A stretch of 64,000 nt of DNA from Pseudomonas lini (GTDB taxonomy: Bacteria > Pseudomonadota > Gammaproteobacteria > Pseudomonadales > Pseudomonadaceae), in contig NZ_OZ061318.1 of assembly GCF_964063345.1 (NCBI RefSeq), forward strand, positions 5,270,001 through 5,334,000, given 5' to 3'. The translations under genes and the position numbers were made by a program. This document shows, piece by piece, positions 8,675 through 16,337 of the stretch (position 1 is the stretch's first letter; every line of letters begins with the position of its first letter). The notes below the pieces were generated by a model. The model did not search any database, was not told where the DNA came from, and saw only the letters and a list, made by a program, of their open reading frames with translations.

Positions 8675-8725
8675 TTGTGGGAGCTGGCTTGTCGGATCGC
8701 CACACCGCTGCGAAGGCGGCATGAC
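8675..8725 (+). repeat. Degenerate solitary REP-like element
   Basis: TTGTGGGAGCTGGCTTGTC is a degraded form of the GTGGGAGCGGGCTTGCCCGC repeat found many times in this window. No intact inverted partner is present. Confidence 0.5.
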
Positions 8726-8803
8726 ATCCGGGCTTTTTGGATGTATCCGGGCCCATGCAGGCGCTGCCGTAAGCGGCGATCTTTAAAGTGGTTCTTTTAT
8801 CCG

Positions 8804-8832
8804 CTTGTTTTTTTTGAAAGCAGCCCCCATCT
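8804..8832 (+). promoter_or_regulatory. Candidate RpoH (sigma-32) promoter of lon
   Basis: CTTGTTT (8804-8810), 14 bases, then CCCCATCT (8825-8832). The -10 is a perfect fit to CCCCATNT and the -35 keeps the CTTG core. It lies about 60 bases before the lon ATG. Lon is a classical heat-shock protease, so the site fits its known control. Confidence 0.6.
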
Positions 8833-8890
8833 TGGTTTCAAGCTTACATCCATCTGTTTACGGCCTTATGGCCGCCGTAGAGGCGAAATC

Positions 8891-11287
8891 ATGAAGACAA
8901 CCATCGAATTGCCTCTCCTGCCATTGCGTGATGTCGTGGTTTATCCGCACATGGTTATCCCGCTGTTCGTGGGGCGCGAGAAATCCATCGAAGCCCTCGA
9001 GGCAGCGATGACGGGCGACAAGCAGATCCTTCTGCTGGCTCAGCGAAATCCTGCTGATGACGATCCCGGTGAAGAAGCACTTTATCGCGTAGGCACCATC
9101 GCTACCGTTCTGCAGCTGCTCAAGCTGCCTGACGGCACGGTCAAGGTTCTTGTCGAAGGCGAGCAGCGGGGCGCCGTGGAGCGCTTCAGCGAAGTCGACG
9201 GCCACTGCCGTGCCGAAGTATCGCTGATCGACGAAGTCGACGCGCCTGAGCGCGAGTCGGAGGTGTTTGTCCGCAGCCTGCTAGCTCAGTTCGAACAATA
9301 TGTGCAGCTGGGCAAGAAAGTCCCCGCTGAAGTCCTGTCGTCGCTTAACAGCATCGACGAGCCAGGTCGCCTGGTCGACACCATGGCCGCGCACATGGCC
9401 CTGAAGATCGAGCAGAAGCAGGAAATCCTCGAAATCATCGATTTGTCGGCCCGGGTCGAGCACGTTCTGGCGTTGCTGGATGCCGAGATCGATCTGCTGC
9501 AAGTCGAAAAACGCATTCGTGGCCGCGTTAAAAAGCAAATGGAGCGCAGCCAGCGCGAGTACTACCTGAATGAGCAGATGAAGGCCATTCAGAAAGAGCT
9601 GGGCGACAGCGACGAAGGCCACAACGAAATCGAAGAGTTGAAAAAGCGTATCGATGCCGCTGGTCTGCCGAAAGACGCGTTGGCCAAGGCTCAGGCCGAA
9701 CTGAACAAACTCAAGCAAATGTCGCCAATGTCTGCGGAAGCGACGGTGGTGCGTTCGTACATCGACTGGCTGGTTCAGGTGCCGTGGAAGGCCCAGAGCA
9801 AGGTGCGTCTGGACCTCGCTCGTGCCGAAGATATTCTCGACGCCGACCACTATGGTCTGGAAGAAGTCAAAGAGCGGATCCTCGAATACCTCGCCGTGCA
9901 GAAGCGCGTGAAGAAGATTCGTGGTCCTGTGCTGTGCCTGGTTGGTCCTCCAGGGGTGGGTAAAACCTCTCTGGCGGAGTCGATCGCTCACGCCACCAAC
10001 CGCAAATTCGTCCGTATGGCCCTCGGTGGTGTGCGCGATGAGGCGGAAATTCGTGGCCATCGCCGGACTTATATCGGTTCGATGCCAGGAAGATTGATTC
10101 AAAAGATGACGAAGGTGGGTGTCCGCAACCCGCTGTTCCTGCTCGATGAAATCGACAAAATGGGCAGCGACATGCGTGGCGATCCGGCATCGGCGTTGCT
10201 GGAAGTGCTCGATCCCGAGCAGAACCACAACTTCAACGATCACTATCTGGAAGTCGACTACGACCTGTCCGATGTGATGTTCCTTTGCACCTCCAACTCG
10301 ATGAACATTCCGCCAGCACTGCTGGACCGGATGGAAGTGATTCGTCTGCCGGGTTACACCGAAGACGAGAAGATCAATATCGCCGTCAAATACCTTTCGC
10401 CAAAGCAGATTACGGCCAACGGTCTGAAGAAGGGCGAGCTGGAATTCGACGCCGAAGCGATTCGCGACATCATCCGCTACTACACCCGCGAAGCCGGTGT
10501 ACGTGGGCTGGAGCGCCAGATTGCCAAGGTTTGCCGCAAGGCGGTCAAAGAGCACTCGATGGAAAAACGCTTCTCGGTGAAGGTTACCGCCGACATGCTC
10601 GAGCACTTCCTGGGCGTGCGTAAATTCCGTTACGGTCTGGCTGAGTCGCAGGATCAGATCGGCCAGGTAACAGGCCTGGCGTGGACTCAGGTGGGCGGCG
10701 AATTGCTGACCATCGAAGCCGCGGTCGTGCCGGGTAAAGGCCAGTTGATCAAGACGGGTTCCCTGGGTGACGTGATGGTCGAATCGATCACCGCAGCCCT
10801 GACCGTTGTCCGTAGTCGTGCGAAGAGCCTGGGGATTCCTCTGGACTTCCACGAGAAGCGCGACACGCACATCCATATGCCTGAGGGGGCAACGCCGAAA
10901 GATGGCCCTAGCGCCGGTGTAGGCATGTGCACGGCCCTGGTGTCAGCATTGACTGGCATTCCTGTACGCGCGGATGTTGCCATGACCGGCGAAATCACCT
11001 TGCGTGGTCAGGTGCTGGCGATCGGTGGTTTGAAGGAAAAACTGCTGGCTGCTCACCGTGGCGGAATCAAGACGGTGATCATTCCTGAAGAGAACGTACG
11101 CGATCTGAAGGAAATTCCTGACAATATCAAGCAAGATCTACAGATTAAACCAGTTAAATGGATTGACGAGGTCCTGCAAATTGCGCTGCAATACGCGCCG
11201 GAGCCCTTGCCGGATGTGGTTCCGGAGATCGTTGCAAAGGATGAAAAACGCGAGTCTGACTCTAAGGAAAGAATTAGCACGCATTAG
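8891..11287 (+). CDS. lon: Lon ATP-dependent protease
   Basis: The protein has 798 residues from ATG 8891 (MKTTIELPLLPLRDVVVYP), preceded by GAGG. The longer frame back to 8669 is leader and promoter sequence. The N-terminal substrate-binding LON domain is followed by an AAA+ domain with Walker A GPPGVGKTS (about 352-360) and LLDEIDKM. The C-terminal protease domain carries the Ser-Lys dyad: Ser674 in DGPSAGVGM and Lys717 in GGLKEKLLAAHRGG. Lon degrades damaged and short-lived regulatory proteins in the cytosol. hupB follows, as in E. coli. Confidence 0.97.
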   Translation: MKTTIELPLLPLRDVVVYPHMVIPLFVGREKSIEALEAAMTGDKQILLLAQRNPADDDPGEEALYRVGTIATVLQLLKLPDGTVKVLVEGEQRGAVERFSEVDGHCRAEVSLIDEVDAPERESEVFVRSLLAQFEQYVQLGKKVPAEVLSSLNSIDEPGRLVDTMAAHMALKIEQKQEILEIIDLSARVEHVLALLDAEIDLLQVEKRIRGRVKKQMERSQREYYLNEQMKAIQKELGDSDEGHNEIEELKKRIDAAGLPKDALAKAQAELNKLKQMSPMSAEATVVRSYIDWLVQVPWKAQSKVRLDLARAEDILDADHYGLEEVKERILEYLAVQKRVKKIRGPVLCLVGPPGVGKTSLAESIAHATNRKFVRMALGGVRDEAEIRGHRRTYIGSMPGRLIQKMTKVGVRNPLFLLDEIDKMGSDMRGDPASALLEVLDPEQNHNFNDHYLEVDYDLSDVMFLCTSNSMNIPPALLDRMEVIRLPGYTEDEKINIAVKYLSPKQITANGLKKGELEFDAEAIRDIIRYYTREAGVRGLERQIAKVCRKAVKEHSMEKRFSVKVTADMLEHFLGVRKFRYGLAESQDQIGQVTGLAWTQVGGELLTIEAAVVPGKGQLIKTGSLGDVMVESITAALTVVRSRAKSLGIPLDFHEKRDTHIHMPEGATPKDGPSAGVGMCTALVSALTGIPVRADVAMTGEITLRGQVLAIGGLKEKLLAAHRGGIKTVIIPEENVRDLKEIPDNIKQDLQIKPVKWIDEVLQIALQYAPEPLPDVVPEIVAKDEKRESDSKERISTH

Positions 11288-11310
11288 TACGCATTTGCCT
11301 GGGGGGCTTG

Positions 11311-11339
11311 TTGACAGTTTTTTAGAGCCCTTGTTATAA
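11311..11339 (+). promoter_or_regulatory. Strong sigma-70 promoter of hupB
   Basis: A perfect TTGACA (11311-11316), 17-base spacing and TTATAA (11334-11339). A dyad AGAGCC / GGCTCT (11324-11329, 11343-11348) flanks the -10 box and might be an operator or a weak lon terminator. The promoter strength fits the abundance of HU. Confidence 0.8.
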
Positions 11340-11436
11340 AGCGGCTCTTAAGTGTCTGTAGGCCATTCAGCACTCGTTTTTTTGCTTTCACCAAAAAACT
11401 TAGAATCAAACTCAAATAGATATAAGGGGACTTAGA

Positions 11437-11709
11437 GTGAACAAGTCGGAACTGATTGATGCTATCGCTGCATCCGCTGATATCCCGAAAGCTGCTGCTG
11501 GCCGTGCGCTGGACGCTGTAATCGAATCCGTCACTGGCGCTCTCAAGGCTGGCGACTCTGTTGTTCTGGTTGGTTTCGGTACCTTCTCCGTGACCGATCG
11601 TCCAGCTCGCATCGGTCGTAACCCACAGACCGGTAAGACGCTGGAAATCGCCGCCGCCAAAAAGCCAGGTTTCAAAGCCGGTAAAGCACTGAAAGAAGCT
11701 GTCAACTAA
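11437..11709 (+). CDS. hupB: DNA-binding protein HU-beta
   Basis: The protein has 90 residues with a GTG start at 11437 and AAGGGGA upstream. HU is a dimeric nucleoid protein that bends and protects DNA. The family signature [21 protein letters not shown], with the DNA-contacting arm [10 protein letters not shown], is intact. The position directly after lon is conserved in gammaproteobacteria. It has its own strong promoter, and tRNA-Asp follows about 50 bases downstream. Confidence 0.97.
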   Translation: MNKSELIDAIAASADIPKAAAGRALDAVIESVTGALKAGDSVVLVGFGTFSVTDRPARIGRNPQTGKTLEIAAAKKPGFKAGKALKEAVN

Positions 11710-11762
11710 GTTCGATTCAGGTTTTTGCCTATCCGGGTCGGGGTCATTCCTGACTTGGCAGC

Positions 11763-11839
11763 GGAGCGGTAGTTCAGTCGGTTAGAATACCGGCCTGTCA
11801 CGCCGGGGGTCGCGGGTTCGAGTCCCGTCCGCTCCGCCA
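11763..11839 (+). tRNA. tRNA-Asp (anticodon GTC)
   Basis: The 77-nt cloverleaf has acceptor GGAGCGG / CCGCTCC, anticodon stem CCGGC / GCCGG with loop CTGTCAC, T-loop TTCGAGT, and CCA encoded. Confidence 0.97.
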
Positions 11840-11847
11840 GTTACGAG

Positions 11848-11876
11848 AAGGCGCATCCTCGGATGCGCCTTTCTTC
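11848..11876 (+). terminator. Terminator after tRNA-Asp
   Basis: An 11-bp stem (AAGGCGCATCC / GGATGCGCCTT) with a two-base loop region is followed by TTCTTCT. Confidence 0.85.
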
Positions 11877-11941
11877 TATCCGGATTCTACCCACGCTCCA
11901 CGGTTGCCTAATTTTGAAGTTCAACCGTTTCTGGGGGACGC

Positions 11942-13813
11942 ATGCTGCAGAATATCAGGGACAATTCACAAGGCTGGATTGCCAAGACCATTATCGGGAT
12001 CATCGTTGTACTGATGGCTTTCACCGGTATCGAGGCCATTTTCCAGGCGACGACCAACAGCCAGGATGCGGCCAAGGTCAACGGTGAAGAAATCAGTCAA
12101 AACGAGCTGAACCAGGCGGTTGATATGCAACGCCGTCAGCTCATGCAACAACTTGGCAAGGATTTCGATGCTTCCTTGCTCGACGAAAAAATGCTGCGAG
12201 AATCGGCCCTCAAAGGCCTGATCGATCGCAAACTGCTGCTGCAAGGCGCAGAAAAATCGAAATTCGCTTTCTCCGAAGCGGCTTTGGATCAGGTCATCCT
12301 GCAAACGCCTGAATTCCAGGTGGACGGCAAGTTCAGCGCCGAGCGCTTCGATCAGGTGATCCGTCAACTCGGCTACAGCCGTCTGCAATTCCGCCAGATG
12401 CTGGCTCAGGAAATGCTGATCGGTCAGCTGCGCGCTGGCTTGGCCGGTAGCGGCTTTGTCACCGATGCACAGGTTCTGGCCTTCGCCCGTCTGGAAAAAC
12501 AGACCCGCGATTTCGCCACCTTGAACGTCAAGGCAGATCCTGCGGCGGTGAAACTGACTGACGACGAAGTCAAAGCCTACTACGACGAACACGCCAAGGA
12601 ATTCATGACGCCGGATCAGGTGGTCATCGACTACCTCGAATTGAAGAAGGCGTCCTTCTTTGATCAGGTCAGCGTCAAGGACGAAGACCTGCAAGCGGCG
12701 TATCAGAAAGAAACCGCGAACCTGTCCGAGCAACGCCGGGCTGCGCATATTCTGATCGAAGTGAACGATAAGGTGACCGAGGCGCAAGCCAAGGCCAAAA
12801 TCGAAGAAGTGCAGGCGCGTCTGGCCAAAGGCGAGACATTCGAGGCCTTGGCCAAGGAATTCTCCCAGGATCCAGGCTCGGCGAACAACGGCGGTGACCT
12901 CGGCTATGCAGGTCCAGGCGTCTATGATCCAGCGTTTGAAAAAGCCCTGTATTCGTTGGCCAAGGATCAGGTTTCGGAGCCGGTTCGCACTGACTTCGGT
13001 TTCCACCTGATCAAGCTGCTGGGCGTTGAAGCCCCTGAAGTGCCAACGTTCGCCAGCCTGAAAGACAAGCTGACCCGCGAGCTGAAAACCCAGCAGGTCG
13101 AGCAGCGTTTCGTCGAGGTGACCAAGCAATTGGAAGACTCTTCGTTCGAGGCCTCCGATCTGGCCCAGCCAGCACAGGACCTGAAGCTGACCGTTCATAC
13201 CTCCGCGCCATTCGGCCGTGAAGGTGGCGAAGGTGTTGCGGCCAACCGTGCCGTGGTGACCGCTGCGTTCAGTCCTGAAGTGCTGGATGAGGGTGCCAAC
13301 AGCACCGCCATCGAGCTGGACCCGGAAACCGTGATCGTGCTGCGCGCCAAGGAGCACCGCAAGCCTGAGCAGCTACCGCTGGAAAGCGTGGCTGCCAGCA
13401 TCCGTGCGCAACTGACCAAGGAGCATGCCAGTGCTGCCGCCAAGACCAAGGCTGATCAACTGATCGTCAGCCTGCGCGATGGCAAGACTGCACTGGACAA
13501 GGCGATCGACGGCCAGAACTGGAAAGTGACTCAAGCGGCGACTCGCGCTCAGGAAGGGGTCGACCCAACTGTGCTGCAAGCGCTGTTCCGCATGCCGAAA
13601 CCGGTTGCCAAAGACAAGTCGACCTTCAGCAGCGTGACCCTGGCCGATGGTAGCCTGGTGATCGTGCGTCTGAACGGCGTGAACGAAGCTGCGGCACCGA
13701 CCGAAGAAGAGAAGGCTCAATACCGTCGCTTCCTCGCCTCGCGCATTGGCCAGCAAGACTTTGCGGCTTACCGCAAACTGTTGGAAAGCGAGGCTGAGAT
13801 CAAGCGTTTCTGA
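11942..13813 (+). CDS. ppiD: PpiD, periplasmic membrane-anchored folding factor (SurA-like N-domain, parvulin domain)
   Basis: The protein has 623 residues. One N-terminal transmembrane anchor (TIIGIIVVLMAFTGIEAIF, about residues 16-34) places the bulk in the periplasm, as in E. coli PpiD at the Sec translocon exit. A SurA-N-like chaperone region follows, then a parvulin domain (about 260-360: RRAAHILIEV ... GGDLGYAGPGVYDPAFEKAL ... FGFHLIKLL). A long helical C-terminal part completes it. It helps fold newly exported outer-membrane and periplasmic proteins. A strong terminator follows. Confidence 0.95.
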   Translation: MLQNIRDNSQGWIAKTIIGIIVVLMAFTGIEAIFQATTNSQDAAKVNGEEISQNELNQAVDMQRRQLMQQLGKDFDASLLDEKMLRESALKGLIDRKLLLQGAEKSKFAFSEAALDQVILQTPEFQVDGKFSAERFDQVIRQLGYSRLQFRQMLAQEMLIGQLRAGLAGSGFVTDAQVLAFARLEKQTRDFATLNVKADPAAVKLTDDEVKAYYDEHAKEFMTPDQVVIDYLELKKASFFDQVSVKDEDLQAAYQKETANLSEQRRAAHILIEVNDKVTEAQAKAKIEEVQARLAKGETFEALAKEFSQDPGSANNGGDLGYAGPGVYDPAFEKALYSLAKDQVSEPVRTDFGFHLIKLLGVEAPEVPTFASLKDKLTRELKTQQVEQRFVEVTKQLEDSSFEASDLAQPAQDLKLTVHTSAPFGREGGEGVAANRAVVTAAFSPEVLDEGANSTAIELDPETVIVLRAKEHRKPEQLPLESVAASIRAQLTKEHASAAAKTKADQLIVSLRDGKTALDKAIDGQNWKVTQAATRAQEGVDPTVLQALFRMPKPVAKDKSTFSSVTLADGSLVIVRLNGVNEAAAPTEEEKAQYRRFLASRIGQQDFAAYRKLLESEAEIKRF

Positions 13814-13842
13814 TGCTTGACTGAGCTTTGCGCGACACAAAG

Positions 13843-13870
13843 ACCCCGGCCGAAAGGCTGGGGTTTTTTA
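13843..13870 (+). terminator. Terminator after ppiD
   Basis: The stem ACCCCGGCC / GGCTGGGGT (one G-T pair) with a GAAA loop is followed by six T residues. Confidence 0.9.
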
Positions 13871-14042
13871 TGGGTGAAACAAAAACGGCATGAGCTACCC
13901 GTCGCCTGCTTATTTACCGCGCGACTTTTTCCTGTCAGTAACAGTCAGTAGACTTGTAACTGTTTCAAGACACTAAACGGTGCGACGCTAAGCATCGATC
14001 TGTTGCACAATACGCCCCGAACCGTTTTCCTCAGGATGTTCA

Positions 14043-14888
14043 ATGTTTAAATCAATTCCCATGCGTGTTGTCGGGCTGGCCTTGGTGCTGGCCGCCGCTG
14101 CCGGTTGTTCGTCGAAGAAGGCCGCCATCTACGAGCATGAGAACTTCGACGACTCCGGAACGTTCTCGCGCAATTACCCGGTGACCGATGCGCAAACCTG
14201 CGAGGCTGCCCGTCGGGCTTTGCTCAGCCAGGGTTACATCATCACCAGCGCCGATCCGAAGCTGGTCAGTGGACACAAGAGCTTCCAGCAGACTGGCGAG
14301 ACCCACATGGAGATCAGCTTCAGTGTGGTCTGTGCCGATGACGGCAGCGAGGGGCACCACGCGACCATGTTCGCTAACGCTCTTCAGGACCGTTATGCGC
14401 TGAAGAAGACCAACAACTCCGCCAGCCTCGGTGTGGGTGTGTTGGGCTCGGTATCGATGCCGATCGGCTCGTCCGATGACTCGATGGTAAAAGTCGCCAG
14501 CGAAACCGTATCCTCGGCCAAGTTCTACGAGCGTTTCTTTGCCTTGGTCGAGTTGTTCCTGCCGCCGGAAGCGAAGAAAGCCGCGCACATTATCGAGAAG
14601 CCAAAGACTGATCTGGGTGTGCCTGAAGCCAAGGCTGCGCCGGCTCAATTGGCGCCGACCCCGTCGGCAGAACCTGCTCCTGCTCCTGCTCCTGCTCCAG
14701 CGCCGGCAGCTGAACCCGCACCAGCCAGTTCGGAGCCTGTTGTGCCACCTGCTGAAACGGCACCGATTACCCCGGCGCAGGGCAGCGAGCCGACTTCGTC
14801 TGCGGAAACGGCGACTCCATCGGCGGACTCAAGCACCATGACCCCTCCGAGCGAGCCAATTTCGGCCATGCCTGTCTCCGGCCAGTAA
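14043..14888 (+). CDS. DUF2242 family lipoprotein with Pro/Ala-rich tail
   Basis: The protein has 281 residues. The signal peptide ends in the lipobox AAGC (Cys22). The conserved part (about residues 30-180: FDDSGTFSRNYPV, CEAARRALLSQGYIITSADPKLVSGHKSFQ, CADDG) is what is known as DUF2242. The remainder (from about 190) is a low-complexity Pro-Ala-Glu/Ser-Thr tail containing a perfect (Ala-Pro)n run encoded by a GCTCCT-type hexamer repeat near 14681, which could vary in length between strains. The role is unknown; it is likely an envelope lipoprotein reaching into the periplasm. Confidence 0.8.
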   Translation: MFKSIPMRVVGLALVLAAAAGCSSKKAAIYEHENFDDSGTFSRNYPVTDAQTCEAARRALLSQGYIITSADPKLVSGHKSFQQTGETHMEISFSVVCADDGSEGHHATMFANALQDRYALKKTNNSASLGVGVLGSVSMPIGSSDDSMVKVASETVSSAKFYERFFALVELFLPPEAKKAAHIIEKPKTDLGVPEAKAAPAQLAPTPSAEPAPAPAPAPAPAAEPAPASSEPVVPPAETAPITPAQGSEPTSSAETATPSADSSTMTPPSEPISAMPVSGQ

Positions 14889-14897
14889 TAGGCTGAT

Positions 14898-14933
14898 GTT
14901 ACGGATCGGGTCAGACGACTCCGATCCCGTAAC
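14898..14933 (+). terminator. Hairpin after the DUF2242 gene
   Basis: GTTACGGATCGG (14898-14909) pairs with CCGATCCCGTAAC (14921-14933) with one bulged C. The T tract is poor (ACCTTTC), so termination may be incomplete. Confidence 0.55.
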
Positions 14934-14944
14934 ACCTTTCAAGA

Positions 14945-14958
14945 TTGATCCACATCAA
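14945..14958 (+). promoter_or_regulatory. Perfect Anr/Fnr-type box
   Basis: TTGATCCACATCAA matches the Fnr/Anr consensus TTGAT-N4-ATCAA exactly. If it acts as a class II activator site (centre about -41.5), transcription would begin near 14993, with a weak -10 around TATCGA (14983-14988). No classical -35 is present, as expected for an activator-dependent promoter. The transcript would run into the long hairpin and the small ORF below. Confidence 0.75.
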
Positions 14959-15043
14959 ATCGAGCTGTATTCCTACGGTTCGTATCGAAAAAATCCTGTG
15001 ATAAATTCCTGACCACCTGCTACGTTTTATTCAGTAGCGACGT

Positions 15044-15102
15044 GGGGGCGTTCTCAATTAGTTTCCCCGCCGCGCCGGGGGAAGCTAATTGAGAACGCCC
15101 CC
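15044..15102. repeat. 59-base near-perfect inverted repeat (very stable hairpin)
   Basis: GGGGGCGTTCTCAATTAG (15044-15061) is the exact reverse complement of 15085-15102. Inside it TTCCCC (63-68 of the 15000s) pairs with GGGGAA (78-83). The total is about 25 paired positions with a 9-base loop. Confidence 0.9.
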
Positions 15103-15203
15103 TTGTCGTGCCAGCGTCATTTTTCTTTCATATGGGCACTTTATGCTCAGGGTGCTGGTCATTTATTCAGACGATTTTTTCAACAGGCGATGGGGGTTTA
15201 ATA

Positions 15204-15290
15204 ATGGACGATTATCAAGAAGAACTGCTCGAGTATCAGGCGTTTGAACTGGACCCGCTGGAACCGGCCGAAGACGCTACAGAGTTGTAA
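15204..15290 (+). CDS. 28-residue acidic small protein
   Basis: The start is ATG 15204 (MDDYQEELLEYQAFELDP), with GGGGG 7 bases upstream. It is highly acidic and Leu/Glu-rich, probably helical, with no membrane segment. The frame is open further upstream to 15108, but that part overlaps the leader hairpin region and lacks a ribosome site. I have an impression that this peptide is conserved in Pseudomonas but cannot confirm it. The next gene (AraC type) is convergent, 3 bases away. Confidence 0.5.
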   Translation: MDDYQEELLEYQAFELDPLEPAEDATEL

Positions 15291-15293
15291 GTC

Positions 15294-16334
15294 TTACGCG
15301 GATTGGCGATGACTGCGGCGAAACTCGCCGGGGGGCTGGCCGTTCCAGCGTTTGAAGGCCCGTTGGAAGGCTTCGGCTGAGGCAAAACCCAGCAGGTAGG
15401 CGATTTCCCCGAACGCCAGTTCGGTGTCGCGGATGTAGGTCATGGCGAGGTCGCGGCGTGTATCGTTGAGAATTGCACGAAATTGCGTGCCTTCCTCGGC
15501 GAGTTTGCGACGTAAGGTCCAGGTTGGCAGCTTCAGGCGTGCCGCCACTTCTTCCAGGTCGGGTTCCCGACCACCATTGAGCAACGGCCCCAGTAGCTGA
15601 GTGATGCGTTCACGAAGGCTGCGGGTGCGTGTCAGTTGCTCCAGTTCCCGTTCACACAGTTGCAGCAGGTGCCGCCAAGTGCTCGGGCAGTGCTGCGGGT
15701 TGCGCTGGGCGAGGCTGTCCAGGCTCAGGCGCAGTTGGTTCTGTTCGGCGCCAAACTGAATCGGACAATCCTCCAGCACGGCGTACGCCTCGCGGTAATC
15801 AGGCGCTGCAAATTCGATCTCGATCCGTTCGGCGCGTAGCGGGGCAGGGCTTACGCTGGACAACTGCTGCAACCAACCAGCGATGATCGAATCCACCACG
15901 AAGCGGTTGTAGGCGTTATAGGGGCTGATGGAATAGAACCGCAGCCAGGCGCCTTGGGCGTCTTCATGAAAGCTCGACTGGCCGCGATAGTTGGAGCCGT
16001 ACAGCGCTTCGAAGCGAATCAGGCAGCGCGCTGCTTCCCGCACGGTGGGGGCTTGGGCGGCGGTGACTCCGGCCAGGCCAGCCTGGCTCAGGCGACTGAA
16101 CTGGCCCATGCGCAAACCCAATGCCGGGTCGTCGGTCAGTTGAATGGCGCCGTGACCCAGGCGCATGTAGCGCGGGATCGAGAGACGGGCGCCGGCTTCG
16201 GCCAGCCGTGCGGCATCAAGGCCGTATTGTTCAAGCAGTGGTTGTGGGTCCAGGCCATGGCTGCGGACGGCGTCGGCCAGACTATGGACGAAACTCACCG
16301 ACAAATCTCCGAGGCGCATCGGCTGCGGTTTCAT
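15294..16334 (-). CDS. AraC family transcriptional regulator (arabinose-binding-like N-domain)
   Basis: The protein has 346 residues. The N-terminal two-thirds fits the Arabinose_bd/OruR-type ligand domain (LSVSFVHSLADAVRSHGLDPQPLLEQYGL start). The C-terminal HTH_18 domain ends with the family signature LAFGEIAYLLGFASAEAFQRAFKRWNGQPPGEFRR. It lies 3 bases downstream of the CN-hydrolase-like gene on the same strand, so the two are probably one operon. The effector is not predictable. Confidence 0.9.
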   Translation of the reverse strand: MKPQPMRLGDLSVSFVHSLADAVRSHGLDPQPLLEQYGLDAARLAEAGARLSIPRYMRLGHGAIQLTDDPALGLRMGQFSRLSQAGLAGVTAAQAPTVREAARCLIRFEALYGSNYRGQSSFHEDAQGAWLRFYSISPYNAYNRFVVDSIIAGWLQQLSSVSPAPLRAERIEIEFAAPDYREAYAVLEDCPIQFGAEQNQLRLSLDSLAQRNPQHCPSTWRHLLQLCERELEQLTRTRSLRERITQLLGPLLNGGREPDLEEVAARLKLPTWTLRRKLAEEGTQFRAILNDTRRDLAMTYIRDTELAFGEIAYLLGFASAEAFQRAFKRWNGQPPGEFRRSHRQSA

Positions 16335-16337
16335 CGC

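Larger units (their letters stand above)
14994..15290 (+). ncRNA. Predicted Anr-dependent structured RNA carrying a small ORF
   Basis: This is an inferred transcript from the Anr box. It holds a small hairpin (GCTAC / GTAGC, about 15019-15037), then a very long hairpin (15044-15102). In the hairpin an 18-bp perfect stem continues through a G-T pair into a further 6 bp, closing on a 9-base loop. A 28-codon ORF with a good ribosome site follows. No T-rich terminator follows either element. The layout (Anr activation, RNA structure, short ORF) recalls the dual-function RNA PhrS of P. aeruginosa, but I cannot show homology. Ends are approximate. Confidence 0.45.

Noticed and set aside
9281..10876. 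531-codon open frame opposite lon
   Set aside because: Same reason: it is the antisense of the Lon ATPase region, and its His/Gln/Val-rich composition is typical of reverse-complement translation.
11966..13357. 463-codon frame opposite ppiD, and similar long frames opposite fadH, the liu genes, xthA and tamB
   Set aside because: All mirror the third-position GC of the true genes and have no independent signals.
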